In this document: in pieces, positions 7,233 to 13,998 of the stretch | Numbering within the stretch: position 1 is the first letter of the stretch | Layout: every line of letters starts with the position of its first letter | Source of the DNA: Fulvivirga sp. | Lineage (GTDB): Bacteria > Bacteroidota > Bacteroidia > Cytophagales > Cyclobacteriaceae | Direction: 5' to 3' | NCBI GenBank assembly: GCA_028280565.1 | Contig: JANQLQ010000326.1 | Span: 1 to 34,810 of the forward strand | Length of the DNA: 34,810 bases | The notes under the pieces: generated by a model | Told to the model about the DNA's origin: nothing | Databases searched by the model: none | The model's input: the letters and a program-made list of their open reading frames with translations, nothing else | Made by a program: the position numbers and the translations under genes

Positions 7233-8216
7233 ATGGAACGCTATCAATTTGGAAATACCGGGATCAAAGCCACAAAAATAGGGCTGGGACTGGCGGCATT
7301 AGGACGCCCCGGTTACATCAACCTGGGCCATAAAGATGATCTCAAAGAAGATTACGATGTCCAGCACATGAAAAAGCATACTCACCAAATGCTGGACCTC
7401 GCCTATACGCTCGGCATACGCTATTTTGATGCGGCACGGAGCTATGGCCGGGCTGAATATTTCTTGAGCGATTGGCTCGCAGGTAAAAAGGATGTAGCCG
7501 TTGGATCAAAATGGGGGTACACTTACACCGCCGATTGGAAAGTAAAAGCCGCTAAACACGAGATCAAAGAGCACTCCCTAGAGGTGCTTAACCGGCAATG
7601 GCCGGAATCGACAGGACTGCTAGGAGATCATTTAGGGATCTATCATATCCACTCTGCATCGTTACAAAGCGGTGTTTTGGACAATCAAAGTGTACTTGAT
7701 CGCCTTTGGGAGCTAAAAGAGGAGGGCATGGTTATAGGCCTCTCTTTAAGCGGGGAGCACCAGTCCGACACGTTGGAGCAAGCCATGCGTATCTCAACAG
7801 GCGGGCAACACCTGTTTCTATCGGTGCAAGTGACTTGGAATGTGCTGGAAAGGTCTACCACGACTGTTTTGCAAAAAGCCCGGCAAGCTGGTATCGGCAT
7901 TATTGTCAAAGAAGCCCTAGCCAATGGCCGTCTCACTGCCAGGAACAATGATCCTATCTTCACCCCGCAACTGCAGCTATTTCAAAAACTCGCCCAAAAA
8001 CATAATGTGGGGATGGATGCAATAGCTATCGCCTTTGTGTTGTACCAGCCGTGGGTAAACATTGTTCTCAGCGGCGCAGCTGCCGAAGACCAACTTCGGT
8101 CAAACGTACAAGCTCTACAGGTTGCGCTGGACAGAGAAGATATTGATGCCTTAGACCAATTGGTGGAATCTCCTGGTGATTACTGGCGTACCAGGTCGAG
8201 GTTGGAATGGAATTAA
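7233..8216 (+). CDS. aldo/keto reductase family oxidoreductase
   Basis: A 327-residue (alpha/beta)8-barrel oxidoreductase of the AKR superfamily, expected to use NADPH. The usual tetrad can be placed: Asp66 and Tyr71 in FDAARSYGRAE, Lys93 in VGSKWG, and a His in IYHIHSAS (His138 or His140). The C-terminal part has the QVTWNVLER and FVLYQPWVNIVLSGA segments typical of the cofactor-binding end. The substrate cannot be read from the sequence. It lies 44 bp after the semialdehyde dehydrogenase on the same strand and is the last gene of the catabolic block before repeat copy 3, so it may act on an aldehyde from tryptophan or kynurenine breakdown; this is only positional inference. Confidence 0.85.
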   Translation: MERYQFGNTGIKATKIGLGLAALGRPGYINLGHKDDLKEDYDVQHMKKHTHQMLDLAYTLGIRYFDAARSYGRAEYFLSDWLAGKKDVAVGSKWGYTYTADWKVKAAKHEIKEHSLEVLNRQWPESTGLLGDHLGIYHIHSASLQSGVLDNQSVLDRLWELKEEGMVIGLSLSGEHQSDTLEQAMRISTGGQHLFLSVQVTWNVLERSTTTVLQKARQAGIGIIVKEALANGRLTARNNDPIFTPQLQLFQKLAQKHNVGMDAIAIAFVLYQPWVNIVLSGAAAEDQLRSNVQALQVALDREDIDALDQLVESPGDYWRTRSRLEWN

Positions 8217-8222
8217 GGGACT

Positions 8223-8413
8223 ATTGTTAAGTTAAGCCTCAAATGACGTATCGTGTATAGGATAAACTTATGTTTGAGGTATGGATCAGTCGGCAATAGG
8301 CAAAGGGCAGTAGGCAAAAAAAATATACAGGTTTGCCGATTGCATACTACCAACTTTAAGAACCGGAATGGAAAAGAATAGCTAACCGTCCAATTACACT
8401 TAATTTAACACTA
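8223..8413. repeat. MITE-like dispersed repeat, copy 3
   Basis: A 191-bp element between the convergent aldo/keto reductase and ndk genes. Its left end TATTGTTAAGTTAAG pairs with the right end CTTAATTTAACACTA. Internally it shares AAATGACGTATC, CAGTCGGCAATAGGCAAA-GGCAGTAGGCAAAA, and GAATAGCTAACCG with copy 1, which has the same length and orientation. Both ends abut TA, as at copies 1 and 2. With copies 1 and 2 it brackets the whole kynurenine region. Confidence 0.75.
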
Positions 8414-8468
8414 TGGGCCATGGCCAGGTGGAATACGTCGAGGGGGATCTCGCCAGCGGTTAGAAGCA

Positions 8469-8510
8469 GGGAGTAGGTGAATACCAACTCCCCAACTCCT
8501 GGTTTTTCTT
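8469..8510. terminator. hairpin between convergent aldo/keto reductase and ndk genes
   Basis: GGGAGT-A-GGT (8469-8478), loop GAAT, then ACC-A-ACTCCC (8483-8492) form a good stem. A T-rich tail (GGTTTTTCTT) starts only nine bases after the stem, so it is a weak intrinsic terminator on the plus strand. On the minus strand no T tract follows. It may separate the two convergent genes. Confidence 0.35.
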
Positions 8511-8928
8511 AAAACTGCTCTGTGTGAGAAAAGAAGAACCCTCCTTCAATCTTTGCATTATCATCCGAATCGGAACCGTGAATGGCATTAGCCTCAATGG
8601 ATTTGGCAAACAACGCCCTGATCGTTCCGGGAGCTGCTTCTTTCGGGTTAGTAGCCCCTATTAGCGCCCTAAAATCTTCCACGGCATTCTCTTTTTCAAG
8701 GATCATAGGAATGATAGGCCCGGAAGACATGTAGGTGGTAAGGTCATTATAAAAAGGCCTCTCTTTGTGGACTTCGTAAAATTGCCCCGCACGATCTTTA
8801 GACATGTAGGTTTTCTTCATTGCAATGATCTTAAAACCAGCTTCTTCTATCATTTTGGTGATCGCACCTGTATTTCCAGCCGCTACAGCGTCGGGCTTTA
8901 TCATCGTAAAAGTTCTGTTTCCTGCCAT
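8509..8928 (-). CDS. ndk: nucleoside diphosphate kinase
   Basis: Transfers the terminal phosphate of ATP to NDPs through a phosphohistidine. The 139-residue length is normal. Visible: [10 protein letters not shown] at the N-terminus (Lys11), Tyr51/Arg57 ([11 protein letters not shown]), and the active-site His117 in NAIHGSDS, followed by the FF segment of the C-terminus. The gene stands alone, convergent with the aldo/keto reductase and divergent from the DHH operon. A good Bacteroidota-type promoter lies upstream. Confidence 0.97.
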   Translation of the reverse strand: MAGNRTFTMIKPDAVAAGNTGAITKMIEEAGFKIIAMKKTYMSKDRAGQFYEVHKERPFYNDLTTYMSSGPIIPMILEKENAVEDFRALIGATNPKEAAPGTIRALFAKSIEANAIHGSDSDDNAKIEGGFFFSHTEQF

Positions 8929-8957
8929 AATGAGTTAGTCGTTTATCTATTTGGCGG

Positions 8958-8986
8958 CAAAATTAACACAATAATTTATAGGGCAA
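8958..8986 (-). promoter_or_regulatory. candidate ndk promoter, Bacteroidota type
   Basis: On the minus strand, TTG (8986-8984), 18 bases, then TAATTTTG (8965-8958), matching the TAnnTTTG -7 element of the Bacteroidota primary sigma factor. It sits about 30 bases upstream of the ndk ATG. Confidence 0.5.
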
Positions 8987-9034
8987 TGACGATCCAGGCT
9001 GAATTGTATGAAGTAAGCTTCTGGCCATTTATGT

Positions 9035-9066
9035 TTTGTATTTGACTTATTTTATTGTCAATTTTG
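9035..9066 (+). promoter_or_regulatory. candidate promoter of the DHH-FKBP-rdgB-udk operon
   Basis: TTTG (9035-9038), 20 bases, then CAATTTTG (9059-9066), one mismatch from TAnnTTTG. It ends about 45 bases before the first ATG at 9112. It is the best placed candidate in the intergenic region shared with the divergent ndk gene. Confidence 0.35.
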
Positions 9067-9111
9067 CCGCTTACTATGTAGTGACCTCCCTAAAAGGGCT
9101 GGCAATTTGAG

Positions 9112-10137
9112 ATGCAGAATGTTGAAATATTTAGAGGGTTAATAACCATACCCCAAGAGGTGGTGATCACTACCCATCACAAACCCGATGCCGATGCATT
9201 GGGTTCTTCCTTGGCTTTCGCAAGGTATTTGAAAAAGAAAGGTCACCGTGTCACGGTCATTTCTCCCACGGATTATGCCAACTTTTTGGCTTGGATGGAA
9301 GGGAATAACGATGTGGTGATCTACGAAGGGAACGAGAAAGAGGCTGAAAGGTTAGTCCAAAATGCAGGCCTTATCTGTTGCCTCGATTTCTCCAACCTCT
9401 CCCGCCTTCATGAGCTGGGAGATAAAGTGGCCGCCTCGAAAGCAAAAAAGATATTAGTTGACCACCATTTGGAGCCCGAGGACTTCGCCGATTTTAGCTA
9501 CTGGAGCACCGAGGCGGCAGCCACCGCCGAACTAGTCTACCAATTGATCTATGATATGGGAGACGAAGACCTCATTGATAAGGGCATGGCGGACTGTCTC
9601 TATGCTGGCGTTATGACAGATACCGGCAGCTTCAAACATCCCAACACCACCGGGAATGTATTCCGGGTTTGTGCCCGGTTGACCGAACTCGGGGCCGATA
9701 CGGCCAAAGTGGCTAAATTGATCTATGACTCTAATTCCATAGATAAGATCAAGTTTTTGGGATTTGCTTTGAACGAAAGATTAACGATCCTTCCCGCGTA
9801 TAATACCGCATATTTTGCCATATCCCAGCAAGACCTGGCTCGTTTTCATTCACAAACAGGAGATACCGAGGGCTTGGTAAACTATGCCCTATCCATTACA
9901 GGTATTAAATTCGCGGCTTTGATCGTGGATCGTTCAGTCATGATAAAAATATCCTTCCGATCCATCGGCGACTTTTCCGTTAATGAATTTGCCCGTAAAC
10001 ATTTTGAGGGTGGCGGGCATAAGAATGCCTCCGGTGGAAAATCAGGCCTGTCTTTGGAAGAGACAGTTAGCAAATTTGAAAACCTGCTAAAAGAATATAA
10101 AGAACAACTCACTAACAACATAAAAACCTTCGCATAA
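9112..10137 (+). CDS. DHH-family phosphoesterase, NrnA-like (oligoribonuclease / pAp phosphatase)
   Basis: Predicted Mn-dependent phosphoesterase of 341 residues that degrades nano-RNA or dephosphorylates 3'-phosphoadenosine 5'-phosphate, as NrnA does. Visible DHH motifs: HHKPDADALGSS (22-33), CLDFSN (90-95), VDHHLEP (116-122) and the MTDTGSF stretch with another metal-binding Asp. The C-terminal DHHA1 domain ends with GGGHKNASGG, which binds substrate. It is the first gene of a compact operon; its stop TAA overlaps the next ATG (TAATG). Whether the physiological substrate is nano-RNA, pAp or a cyclic-dinucleotide product cannot be read from the sequence. Confidence 0.9.
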   Translation: MQNVEIFRGLITIPQEVVITTHHKPDADALGSSLAFARYLKKKGHRVTVISPTDYANFLAWMEGNNDVVIYEGNEKEAERLVQNAGLICCLDFSNLSRLHELGDKVAASKAKKILVDHHLEPEDFADFSYWSTEAAATAELVYQLIYDMGDEDLIDKGMADCLYAGVMTDTGSFKHPNTTGNVFRVCARLTELGADTAKVAKLIYDSNSIDKIKFLGFALNERLTILPAYNTAYFAISQQDLARFHSQTGDTEGLVNYALSITGIKFAALIVDRSVMIKISFRSIGDFSVNEFARKHFEGGGHKNASGGKSGLSLEETVSKFENLLKEYKEQLTNNIKTFA

Positions 10138-11081
10138 TGAGAAAATCAATACTAAGCCTTTGGGCCGTTGTCATAGTAGCGCTTGCCATTCCATCTTGTA
10201 ACGATGCGGAAAAAAGCGCTTCCAATGGCTTAAAGTATACACTGGTCAAAGCCGGGGACGGTCCCTTAGCTGGTGTAGGGGAATATATGACCCTCAACAT
10301 GAGCTACAAGGATCAAAATGATTCGGTATGGATGAACAGTACCGATGGTCCCTACCCGGTAACTTTGCAAAAAGACTCGTCATGGACCAGCATGGAAGGA
10401 AGTATTTATTCCATATTTGCGGACTTAAAAAAAGGGGATAGCGCAATCTTTTCCATCAAATGTGACGACCTATATAATAACACGTTCCGCACTCCCGTAC
10501 CACCCAATATAGATCCTAATGCTTTGATCACCTTTAACGTGGGGATCATCGATGTGTATGACAATGAAGGTTTCCAGGCTTGGAAGAAAGAGATGCAGGA
10601 GCAGCAAATGAAAAAAATGGAGGAAGAAGCTGCCGAGCAATTAGAGGAAGACCTTACCATCATCGATGAATATCTCCAGCAGAACGGGATAGCAGCACAA
10701 AAAACAGAATCAGGACTTAGTTACGTCATTACCGACGAAGGCCGCGGTGAAAATGCAGCCGAGGGGGCCATGGTAAAAGTAAACTACACCGGCCATGTGC
10801 TGAACGGTGATTTTTTCGATAGCAGTGTAGAAGAAGTAGCCAAAGAAAAGGGTATTTACAACGAACAAAGACAATATGGTCCCTTTGAATTTAAGTTAGG
10901 TACCGGCTCGGTGATAAAAGGCTGGGACGAAGGCATAGCTTTGCTTAATAAAGGAGCGAAAGCCACTTTGTATATCCCTTCACCCATGGCGTATGGCCCT
11001 ACTCAGCGAGGAGATAAGATAGGACCAAACTCTATTTTAATATTTGATGTTGAGTTAGTAGACATCAATTATGAAAACTAA
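10137..11081 (+). CDS. FKBP-type peptidyl-prolyl isomerase lipoprotein, two FKBP-like domains
   Basis: A 314-residue lipoprotein. The signal peptide ends with AIPSC and the lipid-bearing Cys is residue 21. Residues about 30-135 form a weak FKBP-like domain without the usual active-site aromatic set. A charged coiled-coil-like linker follows (KKEMQEQQMKKMEEEAAEQL). Residues about 190-314 form a canonical FKBP domain: VKVNYTGHVLNGDFFDSS, then VIKGWDEGIALL, then SPMAYGP, and a final FDVELVDI. This domain should be active. It likely helps fold periplasmic or outer-membrane proteins. It overlaps the next gene by 11 nt, so the pair is co-translated. Confidence 0.9.
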   Translation: MRKSILSLWAVVIVALAIPSCNDAEKSASNGLKYTLVKAGDGPLAGVGEYMTLNMSYKDQNDSVWMNSTDGPYPVTLQKDSSWTSMEGSIYSIFADLKKGDSAIFSIKCDDLYNNTFRTPVPPNIDPNALITFNVGIIDVYDNEGFQAWKKEMQEQQMKKMEEEAAEQLEEDLTIIDEYLQQNGIAAQKTESGLSYVITDEGRGENAAEGAMVKVNYTGHVLNGDFFDSSVEEVAKEKGIYNEQRQYGPFEFKLGTGSVIKGWDEGIALLNKGAKATLYIPSPMAYGPTQRGDKIGPNSILIFDVELVDINYEN

Positions 11082-11982
11082 TAATAAATTACGCCTATTA
11101 GGGGCAGGGATAGCCCTGTGTATGGCTTTGGTCTTGTTAAACAGTTGTTTGAATAACGACGACGATTTTTTTGATTCGCAGGCCCAGTTCCAAGCGGACC
11201 TTCGGCTTATCGACGATTATTTAGACGAACGAGGTATAGTACACCTGCAAGACGACGTAACCCAAATACGCTACGTAGTCCAAAATCCCGGTGATGGTAT
11301 GCAACAATTTGTATTTGCTGATTCACTGACTTTATCTTACGAGGCTAGGGTTTTGGAAACGGGGGTGGTTTTTGAAAGTGCAAGCAATGAAAAAGTCCGG
11401 ACACTTTCTTTACTCGTAGCCATTCGTGCCGCCAGTGCCTTGATACGTGAAGGGGGATCTGTTACCGCTTACATTCCATCGGCATACGGATTTGCCAATC
11501 AAGGCAGCGACGAAGTGCCACCTAATGCCGTATTGCAAGTTGATCTACAACTAGACCAGGTACATGACCAAACGCTGGAGGCCCAGATGCAGGTCATTAA
11601 AGACACGCTCGTTAACCGTGGTGATACAATAGGGCTAGAATTGCATCCTACCGGGATCTATTTTATCCAAGAAGAAGGGGGTTCCGGTCGTTTTCCCCGG
11701 TATAATGAAAATGTTACTGTAAACTTTGAAGGTCGGCTGCTTGGAAGTTCAAATGCTTTTGACCAAGCGGACGGGGCTTCCTTTTTCGTAACTAATGGGA
11801 ATGCCACTGTTGCTGGCCTTATTCCAGGATGGGTAGTCATGCTCCGCGATATGAGGGTAGGAGAACAACGCACGATCTATCTGCCCTCTACATACGCTTA
11901 TGGAGAGAATGGAAGATCACCTTCTATTCCTTCCAATGCTAACCTTGAATTCGATATTGAGTTGATCTCCATCAATAATTAA
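11071..11982 (+). CDS. second FKBP-type lipoprotein, N-terminal domain degenerate
   Basis: A 303-residue lipoprotein, with lipobox LLNSC and Cys26. The mature end reads CLNNDDDFFD, an acid-rich stretch like the lipoprotein export signals that send Bacteroidota lipoproteins to the cell surface, so surface exposure is plausible. Two FKBP-like domains follow. The first (about 60-165) has FESAS and AYGFAN but lacks the conserved active-site Trp. The second (about 180-303) keeps FDQ, LIPGW, and TYAYGENG with the FDIELISI end, so it is closer to an active enzyme. It shows the same two-domain plan as the gene before it, which suggests an old tandem duplication. Confidence 0.88.
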   Translation: MKTNNKLRLLGAGIALCMALVLLNSCLNNDDDFFDSQAQFQADLRLIDDYLDERGIVHLQDDVTQIRYVVQNPGDGMQQFVFADSLTLSYEARVLETGVVFESASNEKVRTLSLLVAIRAASALIREGGSVTAYIPSAYGFANQGSDEVPPNAVLQVDLQLDQVHDQTLEAQMQVIKDTLVNRGDTIGLELHPTGIYFIQEEGGSGRFPRYNENVTVNFEGRLLGSSNAFDQADGASFFVTNGNATVAGLIPGWVVMLRDMRVGEQRTIYLPSTYAYGENGRSPSIPSNANLEFDIELISINN

Positions 11983-12569
11983 TGCGCATCTGTTTCGCTA
12001 CAAACAATCGGTATAAGGTCAACGAGATAAAAGCCATGCTACCTACATCAGTAGAGATCGTGAGCCTGGCGGAGATAGGGTGCGAAGAAGAGCTGGCAGA
12101 AGATCAAAATACGCTGGAGGGTAACTCTCATCAAAAGGCGGAGTATGTTTACAAAAAATACGGTATTCCCTGTTTTGCTGATGATACAGGGTTAGAGGTG
12201 TTTGCCCTTGACGGAGAGCCCGGGGTGTATTCCGCACGGTATGCCGGCGTACAGCGGGACAACATGGCCAATATCCAATTACTTTTAGAAAAACTAAAAG
12301 ACAAGGATAATCGCATGGCGCAGTTCCGGACAGTGATCACCTTGATCAATCCTAGTGGAAAAGTCAAGCAGTTTGAAGGAGTGGTAAAAGGTACTATTTT
12401 GACTGAAATGAAGGGTACGGAGGGTTTTGGTTACGACCCGGTGTTTGCTCCCAAAGGTTACCAGCAAACTTTCGCCGAAATGTCTTCCGATCAAAAAAAC
12501 GCCATCAGTCATCGTGGGATAGCTATTCGAAAATTAGTAGATTTTCTTTCCAAGCAAAAGCAAGAGTAG
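11982..12569 (+). CDS. rdgB: dITP/XTP pyrophosphatase (RdgB/HAM1 family)
   Basis: Hydrolyses non-canonical purine NTPs (ITP, dITP, XTP) to the monophosphate, cleaning the nucleotide pool. At 195 residues it has the normal size. Visible: ATNNRYKVNE (6-15) binding the triphosphate, the catalytic DDTGLEV (67-73) with GEPGVYSARYAG, GTEGFGYDPVF, FAEMSSDQKNAISHRG with the base-recognition SHR. Its ATG overlaps the stop of the FKBP gene by one base (TAATG), and udk starts 2 nt after its stop. Confidence 0.96.
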   Translation: MRICFATNNRYKVNEIKAMLPTSVEIVSLAEIGCEEELAEDQNTLEGNSHQKAEYVYKKYGIPCFADDTGLEVFALDGEPGVYSARYAGVQRDNMANIQLLLEKLKDKDNRMAQFRTVITLINPSGKVKQFEGVVKGTILTEMKGTEGFGYDPVFAPKGYQQTFAEMSSDQKNAISHRGIAIRKLVDFLSKQKQE

Positions 12570-12571
12570 TT

Positions 12572-13198
12572 TTGGGACCGTTCGTAGTGGGCATTACGGG
12601 AGGCAGCGCCTCGGGAAAGACCATGTTTTTGAATGCATTGGTGGATCGCTTTACGAGAGAAGAAGTATGCCTGGTATCGCAGGACAATTATTATTATCCC
12701 ATAGAGCAACAGCCGTTGGATCAAAATGGCGTAACAAATTTCGACACTCCCGCTTCCATCGATGCAAAAGCTTTCAGCGATGACCTGGGAAAGATAAAGT
12801 CAGGCAAAAGCTTCCAACGCTTGGAGTATACGTTTAACAACCCGGGCGCTAAGCCGGGTATGTTGGAATTTTGCCCTGCCCCGATCGTAGTGGTGGAAGG
12901 ATTGTTCGTCATGTACTTCCCGGAAGTGAATAAGCTGTTAGACCTCCGTTTGTTCATCGATGCCAAACCCCATGTTAAGCTCAAAAGGAGGATCATCCGG
13001 GACAAAGTAGAGCGCGGCTATGACTTGGACGATGTGCTCTATCGTTTCGAAAAGCATGTTATGCCTACGTATGATAAATACCTAAATCCTTTGAAAGAGG
13101 AAGCGGATATCGTTATTCCAAACAACCGGAGTTTTGACGTGGCATTAGAGGTCCTTTCGGGATTTATACAATCGAAACTCGATAAGATCAAGAACTAA
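12572..13198 (+). CDS. udk: uridine kinase
   Basis: Phosphorylates uridine and cytidine for pyrimidine salvage. The 208-residue protein has Walker A GGSASGKT (10-17), SQDNYYYP after strand 2, DTPASIDAK, EGLFVMYF and IRDKVERGYD with the lid arginines. The start codon is TTG at 12572: it is 2 nt past the rdgB stop, and the next ATG would remove the P-loop. It is the last gene of the DHH-FKBP-FKBP-rdgB-udk operon. A 348-bp gap with a dispersed repeat follows. Confidence 0.94.
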   Translation: MGPFVVGITGGSASGKTMFLNALVDRFTREEVCLVSQDNYYYPIEQQPLDQNGVTNFDTPASIDAKAFSDDLGKIKSGKSFQRLEYTFNNPGAKPGMLEFCPAPIVVVEGLFVMYFPEVNKLLDLRLFIDAKPHVKLKRRIIRDKVERGYDLDDVLYRFEKHVMPTYDKYLNPLKEEADIVIPNNRSFDVALEVLSGFIQSKLDKIKN

Positions 13199-13214
13199 AC
13201 ACCTGCAAACCTCG

Positions 13215-13380
13215 GTTCGATTTAAAATCATTGTCGCCTAGCTACGAAGTTTTGAGTACCTTCAAAGTCTTTAAACCCGCGAGTGGCTTCCGTCTACGAT
13301 AAAGGAAATTCTGACTCTCGCCATGAGCCCTCTCACAACCACCGGCACGGTATGACGATCATGTTTAATCGAGTCCAGGT
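13215..13380 (-). repeat. dispersed repeat with group II-intron-like tail, copy B
   Basis: Second copy of the element at 3121-3292, same orientation. Shared segments include GTTCGATTTAAAATCAT, GTCTTTAAAC, TGGCTTCCG-TCTACG, the 32-base identical core at 13315-13346, and GAGTCCAGG. The remainder of the gap up to 13500 does not clearly match copy A. A 61-residue open frame (13283-13468) overlaps the repeat and is not credible as a gene. Confidence 0.6.
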
Positions 13381-13505
13381 GGTAAGCCTGTCATTGCATT
13401 TTCATCCGATTCTTAAACCTGGGTTAATCGCCTTGGGCCTCTCGCTTTATAGCCTGGCGCCATTGTAGATCCCCCTGGCGAGTAGCATGAAAACCACCCT
13501 GCAAC

Positions 13506-13535
13506 TTGTTTTCTCTTGAATAATCACTAGCTTTG
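13506..13535 (+). promoter_or_regulatory. promoter of the small membrane protein gene, near-perfect Bacteroidota consensus
   Basis: TTG (13506-13508), exactly 19 bases, TAGCTTTG (13528-13535). The expected transcription start is around 13541-13544, only a few bases before the ATG at 13547, so the message would be nearly leaderless or would use a later start codon. Confidence 0.6.
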
Positions 13536-13546
13536 TAGCCCTTAAT

Positions 13547-13906
13547 ATGCGCAAGCGTAATACCATATTACCTTTTAAAGAAGTAGCCAGTGTAGTTGCG
13601 GGTATATTCGTAGCGTTGATCATATTGTGTAACCAAGCCTTCTATTATAACTACCTGGCGGAGTTAAACGATACGAAAACAAAAACAGAGATCAGTGACT
13701 CGCAAGAAGATGTGCCGGTGATCAAGCTAGCACAAGACGCGGTTTCTTCCGTAGTACAGGTAATAGTTGTGCAGGCACTGCACTTGATTTCTGAGATTGT
13801 CTTCGTAGATAGAGAAGAATCCAAGTCCGAGGCCCCGTTAAACCTAGGAGCTAGCGCTTATTTTAAGACACTTTTCAATATCATCATATCCCCGAACGCG
13901 CCCTAA
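13547..13906 (+). CDS. small membrane protein of unknown function
   Basis: I do not recognise this 119-residue protein. Residues about 12-32 form one hydrophobic segment (VASVVAGIFVALIILCNQAF). A charged stretch follows (NDTKTKTEISDSQED), then a second moderately hydrophobic segment near 66-85 (SSVVQVIVVQALHLISEIVF). This suggests one firm and perhaps a second membrane helix. The sequence looks like a real protein rather than a shadow, and a near-consensus promoter lies directly upstream. secDF follows after 92 bp on the same strand, so they may share a transcript, with TTCCCC-CCAC-GGGGAA (13935-13950) as a small hairpin between them. Confidence 0.65.
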   Translation: MRKRNTILPFKEVASVVAGIFVALIILCNQAFYYNYLAELNDTKTKTEISDSQEDVPVIKLAQDAVSSVVQVIVVQALHLISEIVFVDREESKSEAPLNLGASAYFKTLFNIIISPNAP

Positions 13907-13998
13907 CAGCGCTGACCTACCGGGTAAATGACCCTTCCCCCCACGGGGAATTACAACGCTTTTGATAAAAAAATCAACAAACCAATATTTTTAAAATC

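Noticed and set aside
13283-13468. 61-codon plus-strand open frame after udk
   Set aside because: It lies largely in the dispersed repeat (13215-13380), has no domain features and no promoter.
13904-13920. AACAGCGCTGAC also occurs at about 31237-31248
   Set aside because: A 12-base match around a CAGCGCTG palindrome, one copy inside the methyltransferase gene. Likely chance.
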